Shown here: piece by piece, positions 1 to 9,211 of the stretch | Layout of the letters: the number at the start of each line of letters is the position of its first letter | Position numbering within the stretch: the stretch's first letter is position 1 | Notes under the pieces: generated by a model | What the model was told of the DNA's origin: nothing | Seen by the model: the letters and a program-made list of their open reading frames with translations, nothing else | Databases searched by the model: none | Position numbers and translations under genes: made by a program | Source of the DNA: Ustulina deusta | Lineage: Eukaryota; Ascomycota; Sordariomycetes; Xylariales; Xylariaceae | NCBI GenBank assembly: GCA_023159155.1 | Contig: JAJNNX010000013.1 | Location: 248,001-312,000 of the forward strand | Direction of reading: 5' to 3' | Length of the DNA: 64,000 bases

Positions 1-1524
1 GAGATCCTTGCAAATTCTCAGTGTTTCCCCTTGGTAAGTGTTATAAGCCGCGTAGAGGGCGGGCCAATTTTTTGATTTTGTAGATTGATTCACAAGATCG
101 TCCGCATCTTTCCAGAGTGACGCAGGTGACCCCGGGGCGGAACTCTGCTGCAGTCCACGAGCTTTGAAGTATGATGCCTGATATCTCTTAATTCCAGCCG
201 ATGTTACGCCGGACGCAGCAGCAAGATGATCCCAGGCACTCCCTGTAGGGCCCGCGAAGGCCTCTTCAATTGGCCGGCCAAGATTATTGTACGGAATAGG
301 AATTCCTAGAAGCAGCGCTAAGGTTGGAACTAGATCGATCTGATTCACGGGTCGAATCTTTGCTGTTGCTGGTGGCGTGGCGAAATCAATTTGGGTTCGA
401 CCAAAGATGGGTCGTTTCGAGTACATCCATAGGGCGGCTTCCACTTCATCATCACTCTCGCCGCCGTGATCTCCCTTTCCATCCATTCCGTGGTCACCCA
501 TTACAACCAACAAAGTATCCTGGTCAATCCTTTCAGTCAGTCGACGAATGAAAGCATCCATTTGCTGGAGCTTAGCAGTCATGGCAGGATGACTTGGACC
601 ATATCGATGGCCGGCATGGTCCACGCCTAATAGATGTCCTATGGTGATATCCCATTCGGCTCTGCGCTCGGGCTCCATGAGTGGAAATATATGCTCCAAA
701 ACCCCATTGTCGACTGTGTGCAAGTCCCAAACATTGAAACTGTCGTATGCCTTGCTTAAGTTAGGCTGGAAATAGCCAGGGAATAAAGAGGTCCAAGTGT
801 CGTCCCCCAGATGAACAATTCGTTTCCCATGCTCCCGAAGTTGCATCAAGATATTGTCTTCCTCAATGGCTGTTCCAGCAAAATTAGAACCTAGATCAAT
901 GAATGTGGGTAACGTCCCTGTCGTCAACCCTTTTAGTCGCTGTAGAGTACTTGTAGGAGGGTCGGCAATAAAGGGTAATAAGAAGGCGTTGTTGGGTGAT
1001 TCAACGGCCGACTGGTAAAGGAAAGGAAACGCATTATGATAGACTTCAGCCTTGCTATCATCTTCAACGGGTACGGTAAAGTCGTATCGCAGAGCGTCGA
1101 TCACGACAATTACAGCCTTGTTGAATGTTTTAGGATGCCAGCAACCACCATCAATCGTGCTGCTGCCCGTCCATTTTATTAAAGGCTCGATCGGTGGAGC
1201 GGCGCATTCGGAACGCTCGTCTAGGACAAGTCGCGTCAAAAGGAACCCGCTGGTGAAGAGGACGATTCCAACCAGATGCATGAAGAGGAGCCATATCCAG
1301 AAACCAACGGTCCAAGAGTAACGCTTTTCGAAGGCTGACTTTCGACGGCGCTCGAGAGTGGCACGTCGCGCTTCATCCGTGTCGGAAGGTTTGGCAAGAT
1401 TCTTTGCTGCATCCTCGGAGTCTTTTATCCGCTTTGCCTTGGCCCACTCAGCTGCGATCTTTTTATAGTCGGTGGTAGATGGTTTGGATTTGGCATTGCG
1501 AGCTGTAGGAGGAGGAGGAGGCAT
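1..1524 (-). CDS. GPI13: GPI ethanolamine phosphate transferase 3, C-terminus missing
   Basis: Predicted ER membrane enzyme adding ethanolamine phosphate to the third mannose of the GPI anchor precursor (PIG-O/Gpi13 family). The frame is open from an ATG at 1524 (M-P-P-P-P-P-T-A-R) down to base 1, giving 508 codons; the rest, including the expected C-terminal multi-pass membrane part, lies outside the window. A single membrane segment at about residues 70-95 (WTVGFWIWLLF...) precedes the lumenal alkaline-phosphatase-fold domain. Visible metal-site motifs are VIDALRYDF (Asp near 143), the nucleophile motif GLTTGT (Thr 201/202), GVDHAGHRYG and MGDHGMDGKGDHGG. The N-terminal tail is rich in Lys/Arg and Ala. 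The PIG-O assignment over PIG-N/PIG-G rests on recall of TLQRLKGLTTGTLPTF and GVDHAGHRYGPSH as typical of this branch. No intron is needed. Confidence 0.88.
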   Translation of the reverse strand, partial: MPPPPPTARNAKSKPSTTDYKKIAAEWAKAKRIKDSEDAAKNLAKPSDTDEARRATLERRRKSAFEKRYSWTVGFWIWLLFMHLVGIVLFTSGFLLTRLVLDERSECAAPPIEPLIKWTGSSTIDGGCWHPKTFNKAVIVVIDALRYDFTVPVEDDSKAEVYHNAFPFLYQSAVESPNNAFLLPFIADPPTSTLQRLKGLTTGTLPTFIDLGSNFAGTAIEEDNILMQLREHGKRIVHLGDDTWTSLFPGYFQPNLSKAYDSFNVWDLHTVDNGVLEHIFPLMEPERRAEWDITIGHLLGVDHAGHRYGPSHPAMTAKLQQMDAFIRRLTERIDQDTLLVVMGDHGMDGKGDHGGESDDEVEAALWMYSKRPIFGRTQIDFATPPATAKIRPVNQIDLVPTLALLLGIPIPYNNLGRPIEEAFAGPTGSAWDHLAAASGVTSAGIKRYQASYFKARGLQQSSAPGSPASLWKDADDLVNQSTKSKNWPALYAAYNTYQGETLRICKDL

Positions 1525-2768
1525 TGTAGGTAAGATGGTCAAGAGGAGAGTATTAACAGCAGGCCAAATCAAGGCCCAATTCCAGCCATTGGGCGCTAAG
1601 AAGGGTAGATTAACTCGAGTATGACATGAAGAATATATCTATGATTTTAAGAAATTAGTATTATTAGGAGAGGGTAGAAGGAAGACCACAGGCGAGACAG
1701 TCTCGTGGAGACAAACTGCGAAAAATGTTGAAAAGATGATGTTTTTTTAATGGTTGACAGTCGTGAGAACAACGGGAGGAATAGCCCCACTGTATGAGCG
1801 GAGCAGGGTACCTACCTACCCAGCCTAGAGGGTAACTACCTGCATTGGCCCTGGAAAATTCCTAAACTGACCTGTTTCAAAATAGGTATGGTCACACAAG
1901 TATTTGGGCGAGCACCAAGTACGGTGCGGATTTACAATAAGTACTGACTCTAAATGTAACTTTTTAAGCCATTCAAGCAGAACTTTTTAGGATACAAGGT
2001 TCTGTTATAAAATTGGCATAGTTTTGGTAGAGCTACCGTAGTCTAATACATTAGTAGGTGTTGTTTCTATATACCAAATAGAGTGTGGTGACTTATAGCG
2101 TTTAAAATACCGTTCAAAGTGAGTGAGTACTTGTATACATGTGGGGATATGCAAGATACCTAGGTATTTTTCATGGCTAGCGTAGGTCCGCCTACTAGAT
2201 GCCTGCCTAGTTAAGGTACCTCCAAGTTAGCTTGGTGCAGGTAGAGTGTCGATGTTACCTCACTCCCTGGTTAGGTACCTATAGGTATTCCGTGACGCGT
2301 TTCTGTGTCGAACTGGTTCAAACGCGAGGGCGGCTGCAACGACTGCGGCTTATCCAACTGACTGGTCCCAGCAGTATGTATTTCAGATTGGAGAAATGGA
2401 GATTGAGATGTCTTCCGAGTGGAACAGGGCGTCTACCAGGATTGCAAGTATACCACCGATCTCGGTCTAGCTTCCCGTCTCGATGGCGGGAAGGAATGAC
2501 ATACATGCTGCGACCCGCAGGTCAGGACCTCCAGCATGCGAAAATTGTAAGTGTCGCACTGACACGCATATGTATTTAGGGTTCTACCCATGTGTGTAGT
2601 GTAAGTGTACCTACCCAAGATTACCTAGGGAGTATCACGATGTCACATGGAATGACGAAAGGGTCTTCAATGATACTGCGAAACCAACGGAGTCAAAGAC
2701 TGAGCATAGTGTTATCATAAGGCCTGATTGGCTCTATCTTGGACGCAGACAACCCCAGCCTCTCGAAC
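1525..2768. other. Intergenic region with GGTACC-type repeats
   Basis: No credible gene. Upstream DNA of the GPI13-like gene, reaching the 3' side of the SDR gene. It contains scattered copies of the GGTACC/CCTAGG word family at 1807-1820, 2155-2168, 2213-2223 and 2270-2290. Short open frames on both strands at 2232-2618 have no recognisable protein character. Confidence 0.6.
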
Positions 2769-3668
2769 TTATGAAGCGATCAGCCGGAATTTGAAAAGAT
2801 TGTCCTCGACAACCTGGTTCTTCTTGCTCTCGAGCTCCTCCATATCCCAAGTGACACTGATAAACCGCCCGCTTAGCCACAACCGATGCTCCTTGCTCAT
2901 CCACACGATCGTGTGTGCGGGGAGCGCAGGCTCATCGTTAAGTATGCCCCACATGTGTTCTGGCATGTTGCGCGCGAGCTCAGTCTTCACACCGCCGGGG
3001 TGGATGGCGTAGCAAACGAGCCCCTGTTCTGCGTACTCGGACGCGATGAACTCGGCGAGACGGACAATGGCGAATTTGCTGGATTGGTAACCGGACGCGC
3101 CGAACCGCGAACCCAGGGCCCCGTAACTCGACGTCAGGATGCTCGTCTTGATCTCGCTCTTCAGCAGCAGCGGGATAAAGAAACGGTTGAGGAGATACGT
3201 GCCCTTGACGTTTATCTCATAACTCTGCCACCACTCGGTGGGATTCGACTCGGCCAAAGGCAACCACTGCTCCAGATTGCCCGCATTGCAAACCAGGACG
3301 TCTAGAGCACCGCCGAATGCCTGACCAATTTTGTCGGCCGCTGCTCGGACGCTGTCTTCCGATGTCACGTCAAGCACAAGCGAGACGACCTGTGGCGCAG
3401 TCCTGCCTGCCTTGGTTGCTCGCTTAGCGATCTCGTCCACGAGGCTGGAGAGGTCTGAGCGTGCTCCGATGGCGATCTTGCTGCATCCAGCTTCCGCCAA
3501 CGCCAAGGCCGTTTCCTTGCCGATTCCCTTTGAAGCACCGGCGACGAAGACTGATTTCCCGGAGAGGTCTGCCTTCTCGGGAGAGATGAAGGGATAAGTA
3601 TCATGGTGGTTGGTAGTGGTGAAGCTGTTCACAGCCTGCATGTTCTCGATTGTGGTACCGGCAGGCAT
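2769..3668 (-). CDS. Short-chain dehydrogenase/reductase (classical SDR)
   Basis: Predicted NAD(P)(H)-dependent oxidoreductase of 299 residues; substrate unknown. The intronless frame starts at an ATG at 3668. The Rossmann cofactor motif GASKGIG is at residues 44-50, NAG at 128-130, the catalytic Ser around 180-181 (TSSYG), and the catalytic pair in YQSSK at Tyr194/Lys198, followed by PGGVKTE at 224-230. The first 35 residues are an extension ahead of the fold with no clear targeting signal. Length is slightly above the usual 250-280 for the classical family. The gene is divergent from the secreted-protein gene at 6054, with 2.4 kb between them. No cluster partners are visible, so a specific pathway cannot be assigned. 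Confidence 0.88.
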   Translation of the reverse strand: MPAGTTIENMQAVNSFTTTNHHDTYPFISPEKADLSGKSVFVAGASKGIGKETALALAEAGCSKIAIGARSDLSSLVDEIAKRATKAGRTAPQVVSLVLDVTSEDSVRAAADKIGQAFGGALDVLVCNAGNLEQWLPLAESNPTEWWQSYEINVKGTYLLNRFFIPLLLKSEIKTSILTSSYGALGSRFGASGYQSSKFAIVRLAEFIASEYAEQGLVCYAIHPGGVKTELARNMPEHMWGILNDEPALPAHTIVWMSKEHRLWLSGRFISVTWDMEELESKKNQVVEDNLFKFRLIAS

Positions 3669-4429
3669 CTTGAGATAATTTGATTATACTACGATCTATG
3701 TGCTCCAGCGAGTGGTGTTGTAGTAGGCAAAAAGAATGGCGCGTAAATGATGATGTCAGTGTCAGTATCAGCGTTATCTGACACGGAGAGGGGAGTTTGG
3801 GCCCTTATGTATCCAAATGCTCTACCGTCCCAACGCAATGCTCGATCCAACTAACCTCAGTGTACTGGCAGCCACTGGGAAAGGTTCAACGAAGATCTAG
3901 AAGGCTGTTGTCGAGATAATCTCCGTCATCTGGCGGCATTATAGACCTCCGAATGTTAACTCCAGTTCTACTGAATGTCCACCTAGCAGCAAAAAGGCTA
4001 TCTATACGTAGATCAATCGCTATGGTAATCGGCGAGTCTGTAGTGGTCCTGAGTCCTGACTAGTGAAGTTAACCTTCATTTGGATTAACTGGCGGGGTTA
4101 ATGCGGATGTGGCATTTGCGCGAATTCGGACCTCCGGAATGTCGCGTTCGGGAACCGGGCCTGAGCGGAGATCGACCACGACGGCCGCCGGGAATAAATA
4201 CTACCCATTATGGCACTTCTCGGTCTTAAGCACGTTTACCGCAACACTTCGCATATTAGCGCCTCTTCTGGCCCTATCAAACGACATATCATCTCAGCTC
4301 AGCGCATATAGTTTCTGTTGCATTCTACACTATAAGAGATACCTACATAGTCAGAAAACTCGAGGCTAGTGCTACACGTGAGGATCCCAAGGAGCAAGCC
4401 ACAGCAAACAGCAAACAGTGGAGCGATGA

Positions 4430-4753
4430 TCACAGCTTCTCTTTGTTGGATCCACTAGACAGACGGGTTATTGGGCAGGAAATGAACGGGCTGTCCGTCC
4501 TAAGACAGCATTCTGGAGTACAGGAACCTATCTGGATGACAATCGTTGGGGATCGAAATAATAGATCAACGCTCGGTCTCAGATTCCCGCCCGGATCTAC
4601 ACCACCTCCGGATCCTGTCCAGATTTTAAGCCCTGCAATACTACTCTACATATAAGCCATGATGGGTCCGTAATTGAAGAAGTACCTACTGGTGTTACAG
4701 CCAAGGTTGTGGCCGTTGATGAGGCTACGTCCGAGTTGAGGATTGAGGTGTGA
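4430..4753 (+). pseudogene. Possible protein-coding relic with tandem stop codons
   Basis: One frame reads as plausible protein across 108 codons but is interrupted by two consecutive stops, TAA TAG, at 4559-4564. Before them it contains GYWAGNERAVRPKTAFWSTG and TYLDDNRWGSK; after them PARIYTTSGSCPDFKPCNTT and a tail ending in DEATSELRIEV before a TGA at 4751. There is no initiator ATG, and no splice pair that removes both stops while keeping the frame was found. I do not recognise the family. It could be the decayed 3' end of a gene or a chance open frame. Confidence 0.3.
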
Positions 4754-5842
4754 TCAAGCTTGCGGTTAGATTCCTTTGCACTGCCTCGCGTCTGGAGCAG
4801 AGTGGTGCTAAATGCAGGACGAACAGCTGTTGCGTGACCCGCAACTGGATCATGTGTCGGCATTGTATTAGCCCAGAGTCTTCACCCTTAGTGAAGTGCC
4901 CTCGGGACTCGCCATCGATTCCGTGAAGCACACGAAATGCACACGAAATGCACACATGCTGTTTCCACACATCGGGCTATATATAGTGACGACGAGGCTT
5001 ATGGTTTCCATGCCGTACGCTAACTTATTAGTGAGGGTTCCGATTTAGGAGGTGCCGCTGTTGAGATCCTGCAGGATCATCTATTCTCTTGCCCTTTTCG
5101 GTGCGTTCTCACCTAGGTCTTACGTTACTTGAGAGCAATGTTGTCACGCTGCCCTTTTGAGGCTCTCAGATCGGTCGAGTGGGAAAACGAAGCGAGGATT
5201 TGCAATGTCACGTTATTCCTAGCGCTGCGGGCAATCTCCGTACCTGGCGCTAGGACGATGCCTGTACCTGCATACTGCACGAAATTGTCTCACTGCGGTC
5301 CACTGGTAATTGCGTGATGTCTGCGACACAGGAGATCTTGAAGCAAAAATGGACCCGGGAATCCGGGGTTCGGTAGTCGCAATATATCTGAAAATTCCAG
5401 AAATTCCAGAGACAAACAGACAGACAGTCAGACAGTCAAACCGAGTTCGTTGGTCTGATAAACCAGGCCGATCCTTAACGACTAGGCTTGGGGACGGACG
5501 AGTATTCCGTGGTGTAGTTTTCAACTCTCAAGTCATGGAACGTTACTATGCTTTTGGATGAGTGAACATGAAACCTTAGACGAAAAAGATGATGACGGGG
5601 AATACCCAGCCAGTAGGATGGATGAAGATGACAATGGGGCTACCTCACCTGCCAAATTGGCAGGTGATACCTATTTACGCATCCTCGCAAACGGCACCGA
5701 TCCTTTCAACACAGAGGAGATACTGTGCTGACGATTAACCAATACCGAGGCGTAGCAGAGCAGGTTGTCTACTAACTGAACTGACGCCTGACGCCTGAGA
5801 GCCGGGCATAGGACAGGCTGGGACTTCACGATGGGAAGTGAA

Positions 5843-5850
5843 TATAAATA
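5843..5850 (+). promoter_or_regulatory. TATA box of the secreted protein gene
   Basis: TATAAATA lies 203 bases upstream of the ATG at 6054. The DNA between is pyrimidine-rich and ends in the A-rich leader caagaaccaaaaaa just before the ATG, which fits a fungal core promoter with a 5' leader of about 170 nt. Confidence 0.55.
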
Positions 5851-6053
5851 CTCTCCCGTCACCCCTATTGACCGAACTCTAGCCTCTGATCACCAGCATC
5901 GACTTCTCTGCTTCCATCACTGTATACTGAACTACCTGTTTATTTCGCCTTCTTTTCGTCGTCACTCCTTTCTCGTCAACGTATTTCACCGCGACAACAT
6001 CACAAGACTCTACCGCAGTTTTCGTCTCAAGACACAGATCAAGAACCAAAAAA

Positions 6054-6461
6054 ATGCAATTCTTCACCAAGATCACCTTCGTCCTCGCCGCCGCGACCGG
6101 CCTCGTGTCCGCGGCCCCCGCGGCCTCGTCCGGCGCCCTCGAGGCCCGAAGCAACAGCGGCGACCTGACGTACTACACGCCCGGCCTCGGGGCCTGCGGC
6201 GTGTACAACTCCGAGAGCGACTCCATCGTCGCGCTCTCGTGGAAGCTCTTCGACCCCCACACGCCCAACGGCAACCCCAACAACAACTCGCTCTGCGGTC
6301 GCAAGATTAAGGTCACCCGCGGCGGCAAATCCGCCGTCGTCACCGTCGAGGACCGCTGCGAGGGCTGCAACACCAACGACCTCGACGTCCCCGTCAAGGT
6401 CTTCTCCAAGCTCGCTGATCCCAACGCCGGCCGCGTCAAGGTGACCTGGAACTGGGCTTAA
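6054..6461 (+). CDS. Small secreted RlpA-like double-psi beta-barrel protein
   Basis: A 135-residue intronless protein predicted to be secreted. Residues 1-20 (MQFFTKITFVLAAATGLVSA) form a signal peptide with cleavage near A20; LEAR at 29-32 may mark a short pro-segment. The mature part has the barwin/RlpA-like layout: GDLTYYTPGLGACG (36-49), LCGRKIKV (80-87), TVEDRCEGC (97-105) with the conserved Asp100, and NDLDV (108-112). Four cysteines (48, 81, 102, 105) could make two disulfides. Members of this fold include expansin-like and small effector-like proteins; no expansin CBM63 partner domain is present and no enzymatic role can be claimed. Codon third positions are strikingly C/G-rich, as in highly expressed genes. 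The downstream DNA carries TGTATATA at 6662-6669, matching the Puf site predicted for the protein at 20942. Confidence 0.9.
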   Translation: MQFFTKITFVLAAATGLVSAAPAASSGALEARSNSGDLTYYTPGLGACGVYNSESDSIVALSWKLFDPHTPNGNPNNNSLCGRKIKVTRGGKSAVVTVEDRCEGCNTNDLDVPVKVFSKLADPNAGRVKVTWNWA

Positions 6462-7353
6462 GCCCGCCATCCCGAATCCGGGACCGGGAGGAGTTGGGGG
6501 CCGTGAATGAGAACGGAGGAGAGAAGGGATGAGTGCAAATTAGAATGGGCCGATGGATGGATGGATGGATGAGTGAATGGATTTGTGGTTTCTTGGATCT
6601 ATCTTCGGATATTCGGTATCCATCGACTACTTGGTGGCTGTGCTTGCTGTTGTTGATTCTCTGTATATATATTTTCTTACAGTCGCTCGCTTAAACATAT
6701 TACCTATAAACACCACATTATCACTGTGCTGCAAGTTTTTTTTGGAGTGCGTGTAAATCACCGCAGGATTAAAGTTCTGAGTACTAGATGCCGATTATTA
6801 AGCTGTATTTAATTGATGGAGATGGACAGGGCGGTCAATTACGTCACTTGTCTTATTGGTGAAAATAACATGGCAACAAGGGTCGTTGATGTTGTGGTTT
6901 GCAAGCCTCGAAAGATTAATCACGCATGGGGGAAATTGAATCCAAATTTGAATCGGAGTGATTGTAGTTGAAAGACGCAACTGTCCAGGTTTCGTCAAGA
7001 GTAATATCAATTATACAGTTACGAATATATAGTCTGCTGGAGAAAAACCTCAAGCCCTCGCTATATTCAGCCGTCACAAGATAGGTAGCGGAAAAGTGGT
7101 ATCGTTATATACGAGGCTGATATATACCCAACGCCATTGTCATTGAGATGTCGGGGGAAAATGGCATCCTTGAATCATCTATGCGGTCTGTCAGCACTTG
7201 ACATCACCGTTCTCTTCCCTGGCGCTGAAGATATGAGATGGAGTAAATGTAAAACATTTGATCGTGAAGCGTGTATGCAGATTTGTCCGAGACCCCGGGC
7301 TTGGGTCATCGGACTCGAGAAAGCCGAAGAAGACCGGTAGGGTCAAATATAGT
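6462..7353. other. Convergent intergenic region
   Basis: Lies between two convergent genes and holds both 3' ends. It contains a GATG tetranucleotide repeat at 6552-6571 and an AT-rich stretch at 6661-6720 that is a plausible polyadenylation zone for the gene at 6054. No other gene is visible. Confidence 0.5.
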
Positions 7354-7929
7354 TCATGAGAAATGCGAAGCCTCTTTTTCTCTCAGTCCCCCAATACGGT
7401 CCATGTCGATAGAGTAAAAGGCGTTGTTGCCTTCCTTCTCGTAAGCGGGTAATTGTTCCTCCTTGAGGGGCTCGAGGCCAATTGTCGTCTCACCCACGCG
7501 GACGAGGAGGACCCGGCCATTCTTGCGGCGGCCCTGTTCGTCTTGCTCATCTGGAAATGTGATGTGGATCTCAGGAACGTTGGTGGGCGAATGCGGCGGT
7601 GAATTGGGGTCAGCCAGCATGGGACGGCCATTGACCACGACAATGCTCGACTTGCCATTAGGAGTCTGGATTGTTAATCGTCGTGTGTTTCGGCCGGCTT
7701 CATGCTTGATGTCGTTGTATTTGGGCAGTGTTTGGTCAAGAAGCTGCTGTCGCCGGCGGAGCCGTTGGAGCATTAAGAGGCTTCCGACTAGAGCCAACCC
7801 AAATAAAGCAAGGCCCAGCAAAGCGAGCGTGGCATTCATGGCTGAGTCCCAGGAATCGGAACTATCAGAGACGTTGCGAACTGCGAGAACAGATTTGCCG
7901 CGGGTAACCAATATGTTGATTGATTCCAT
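7354..7929 (-). CDS. Single-pass membrane protein of unknown function
   Basis: A 191-residue intronless protein starting at an ATG at 7929. One hydrophobic segment at about residues 31-54 (MNATLALLGLALFGLALVGS onward) is followed by the basic stop-transfer stretch RLRRR, predicting a short outside N-terminus (with N-glycosylation sequons NVS and NAT) and a cytosolic C-terminal region. The cytosolic part contains a beta-rich stretch (RRLTIQTPNGKSSIVVVNG), a Pro-rich linker and an LPAYEKE-like tail near the end. I do not recognise a named domain. It reads like a conserved fungal orphan and is divergent from topoisomerase II across a 1.28-kb shared upstream region. Confidence 0.72.
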   Translation of the reverse strand: MESINILVTRGKSVLAVRNVSDSSDSWDSAMNATLALLGLALFGLALVGSLLMLQRLRRRQQLLDQTLPKYNDIKHEAGRNTRRLTIQTPNGKSSIVVVNGRPMLADPNSPPHSPTNVPEIHITFPDEQDEQGRRKNGRVLLVRVGETTIGLEPLKEEQLPAYEKEGNNAFYSIDMDRIGGLREKEASHFS

Positions 7930-9211
7930 GTTGATTATTTGTTTGACAATGTAACAATGTCGATGGGTGTGTTGTACTAAATGCTCGTCCGTTCGAGTAC
8001 AGTCAATATAAATGGCAGCACTATGAAGACGACATGTTAATACTCCTTAATCCATAGAAATCAACCCAGACTACACTACTTGCTTCAAAAATTTTAGAAG
8101 CCCAAGCGAATCGTACCCCAAGACATGGAAAAAGTGGTGAACCTACGCAAAGGAGCAAGCTCCAGATATTGAATGTGGAATTCCAAAGAAAGGACTGGAC
8201 GGAGTCAACTCAAAGAGTGAAGCTGAAACCAAGCGAATGAATGAATGAACGCCCAAAGAGGGGAGGGATGATGGAGATAGAGAGGGGACGGCTAAGAAGC
8301 CAGAAGGAGTGAACCACGCAAACGACGGCGACAACACATCGACGATGAAGATCGTGAAGAAGAGAAGAGAGAAAAGGAGAAGGAAGGGAGATGAAATGGA
8401 GATCGTGTGTTGGCCGGCTCCCCGGCCTTGCCCCTGGCGCTGCCCTGGCCAGTTTAGATAACAAAGCTGCAAGCAATCACTGCCCCTCGACCGGTCCTTG
8501 TCTTTTGGCAGACTTCGATCTGTGATTGGCTGGAAGATGCCTATGGGTGGGTAGTGTTGAGGGGCACATCAGCGCTTTAGGTCGGGTATGTAGCGAATCA
8601 TTCAAGCTGTTTCCTTAGCGCGATGCAATCTCTGCATGCTGTCGTCACCAATTGGGCAAGAGAGGTGGTACCTACATTAGCGTTAGTTGCAGGGCACTCA
8701 TTTGGGGATTATTGGGTCTAATAAGCTTGTGCGCCTGAGGCTGCATCGAGATACAACATACTAGGGTAGGTACCTAGGTAGTACGTAGGTACCTACTGCG
8801 GAGGTATACCATATAGGTACCTTACATAATACATAGGTATGTACCTTAGGCAGATAATATACATAGAGAAATACTCGCGATTTCCGCATACCCTCGAGAA
8901 ACCCATACACCACGCTTCATCCACGTGGTTCCCTCCATTCGATTTGCTGTACCTACCCAAGGTACCTACCGTAGCATAGATTTTAACGTGGGTCATATTG
9001 ATGGAACGCGACAATGTGAACGCGACAATGTAAACAACATCAACAAAAACGATCAATCTTCACCACTCCAGCAAACGAGACGACTTTACTTGCCGCTCAC
9101 ACTTCCATTCAACCAATTTCATTTAGTCGCTCACCCGGTTAGACAAGCTTTGGGTCTGACTGCCAAATCGCCAATCTCAGGAGTGTGCGCACTTGACTCG
9201 AATCTCGTACC
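7930..9211. other. Divergent upstream region of the membrane protein and TOP2
   Basis: No gene. 8143-8476 is purine-rich on the plus strand (pyrimidine-rich on the minus strand), which fits a transcribed 5' leader of the leftward gene. A dense GGTACC repeat cluster sits at 8765-8860, with further copies at 8950-8970. The bases just before the TOP2 ATG contain no TATA box that I can identify. Confidence 0.5.
8765..8860. repeat. GGTACC/CCTAGG word cluster
   Basis: Overlapping copies of TAGGTACCTAGG, GTAGGTACCTAC, ATAGGTACCTTA and related forms fill about 95 bases about 400 bases upstream of the TOP2 start. Each core is a palindrome, so the word has no strand. Confidence 0.7.

Larger units (their letters stand above)
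3669..6053. other. Intergenic region between divergent genes
   Basis: Shared upstream DNA of the SDR gene (leftward) and the secreted protein gene (rightward). Besides the possible gene relic at 4430-4753 it holds a short direct repeat (cacacgaaatg, twice at about 4929-4951) and a GACA/GTCA-rich simple stretch at about 5412-5440. The last 170-200 bases are the probable 5' leader of the gene at 6054, downstream of a TATA box. Confidence 0.5.

Noticed and set aside
2886..3305. 139-codon plus-strand frame
   Set aside because: Antisense shadow of the SDR gene, which carries complete cofactor and catalytic motifs.
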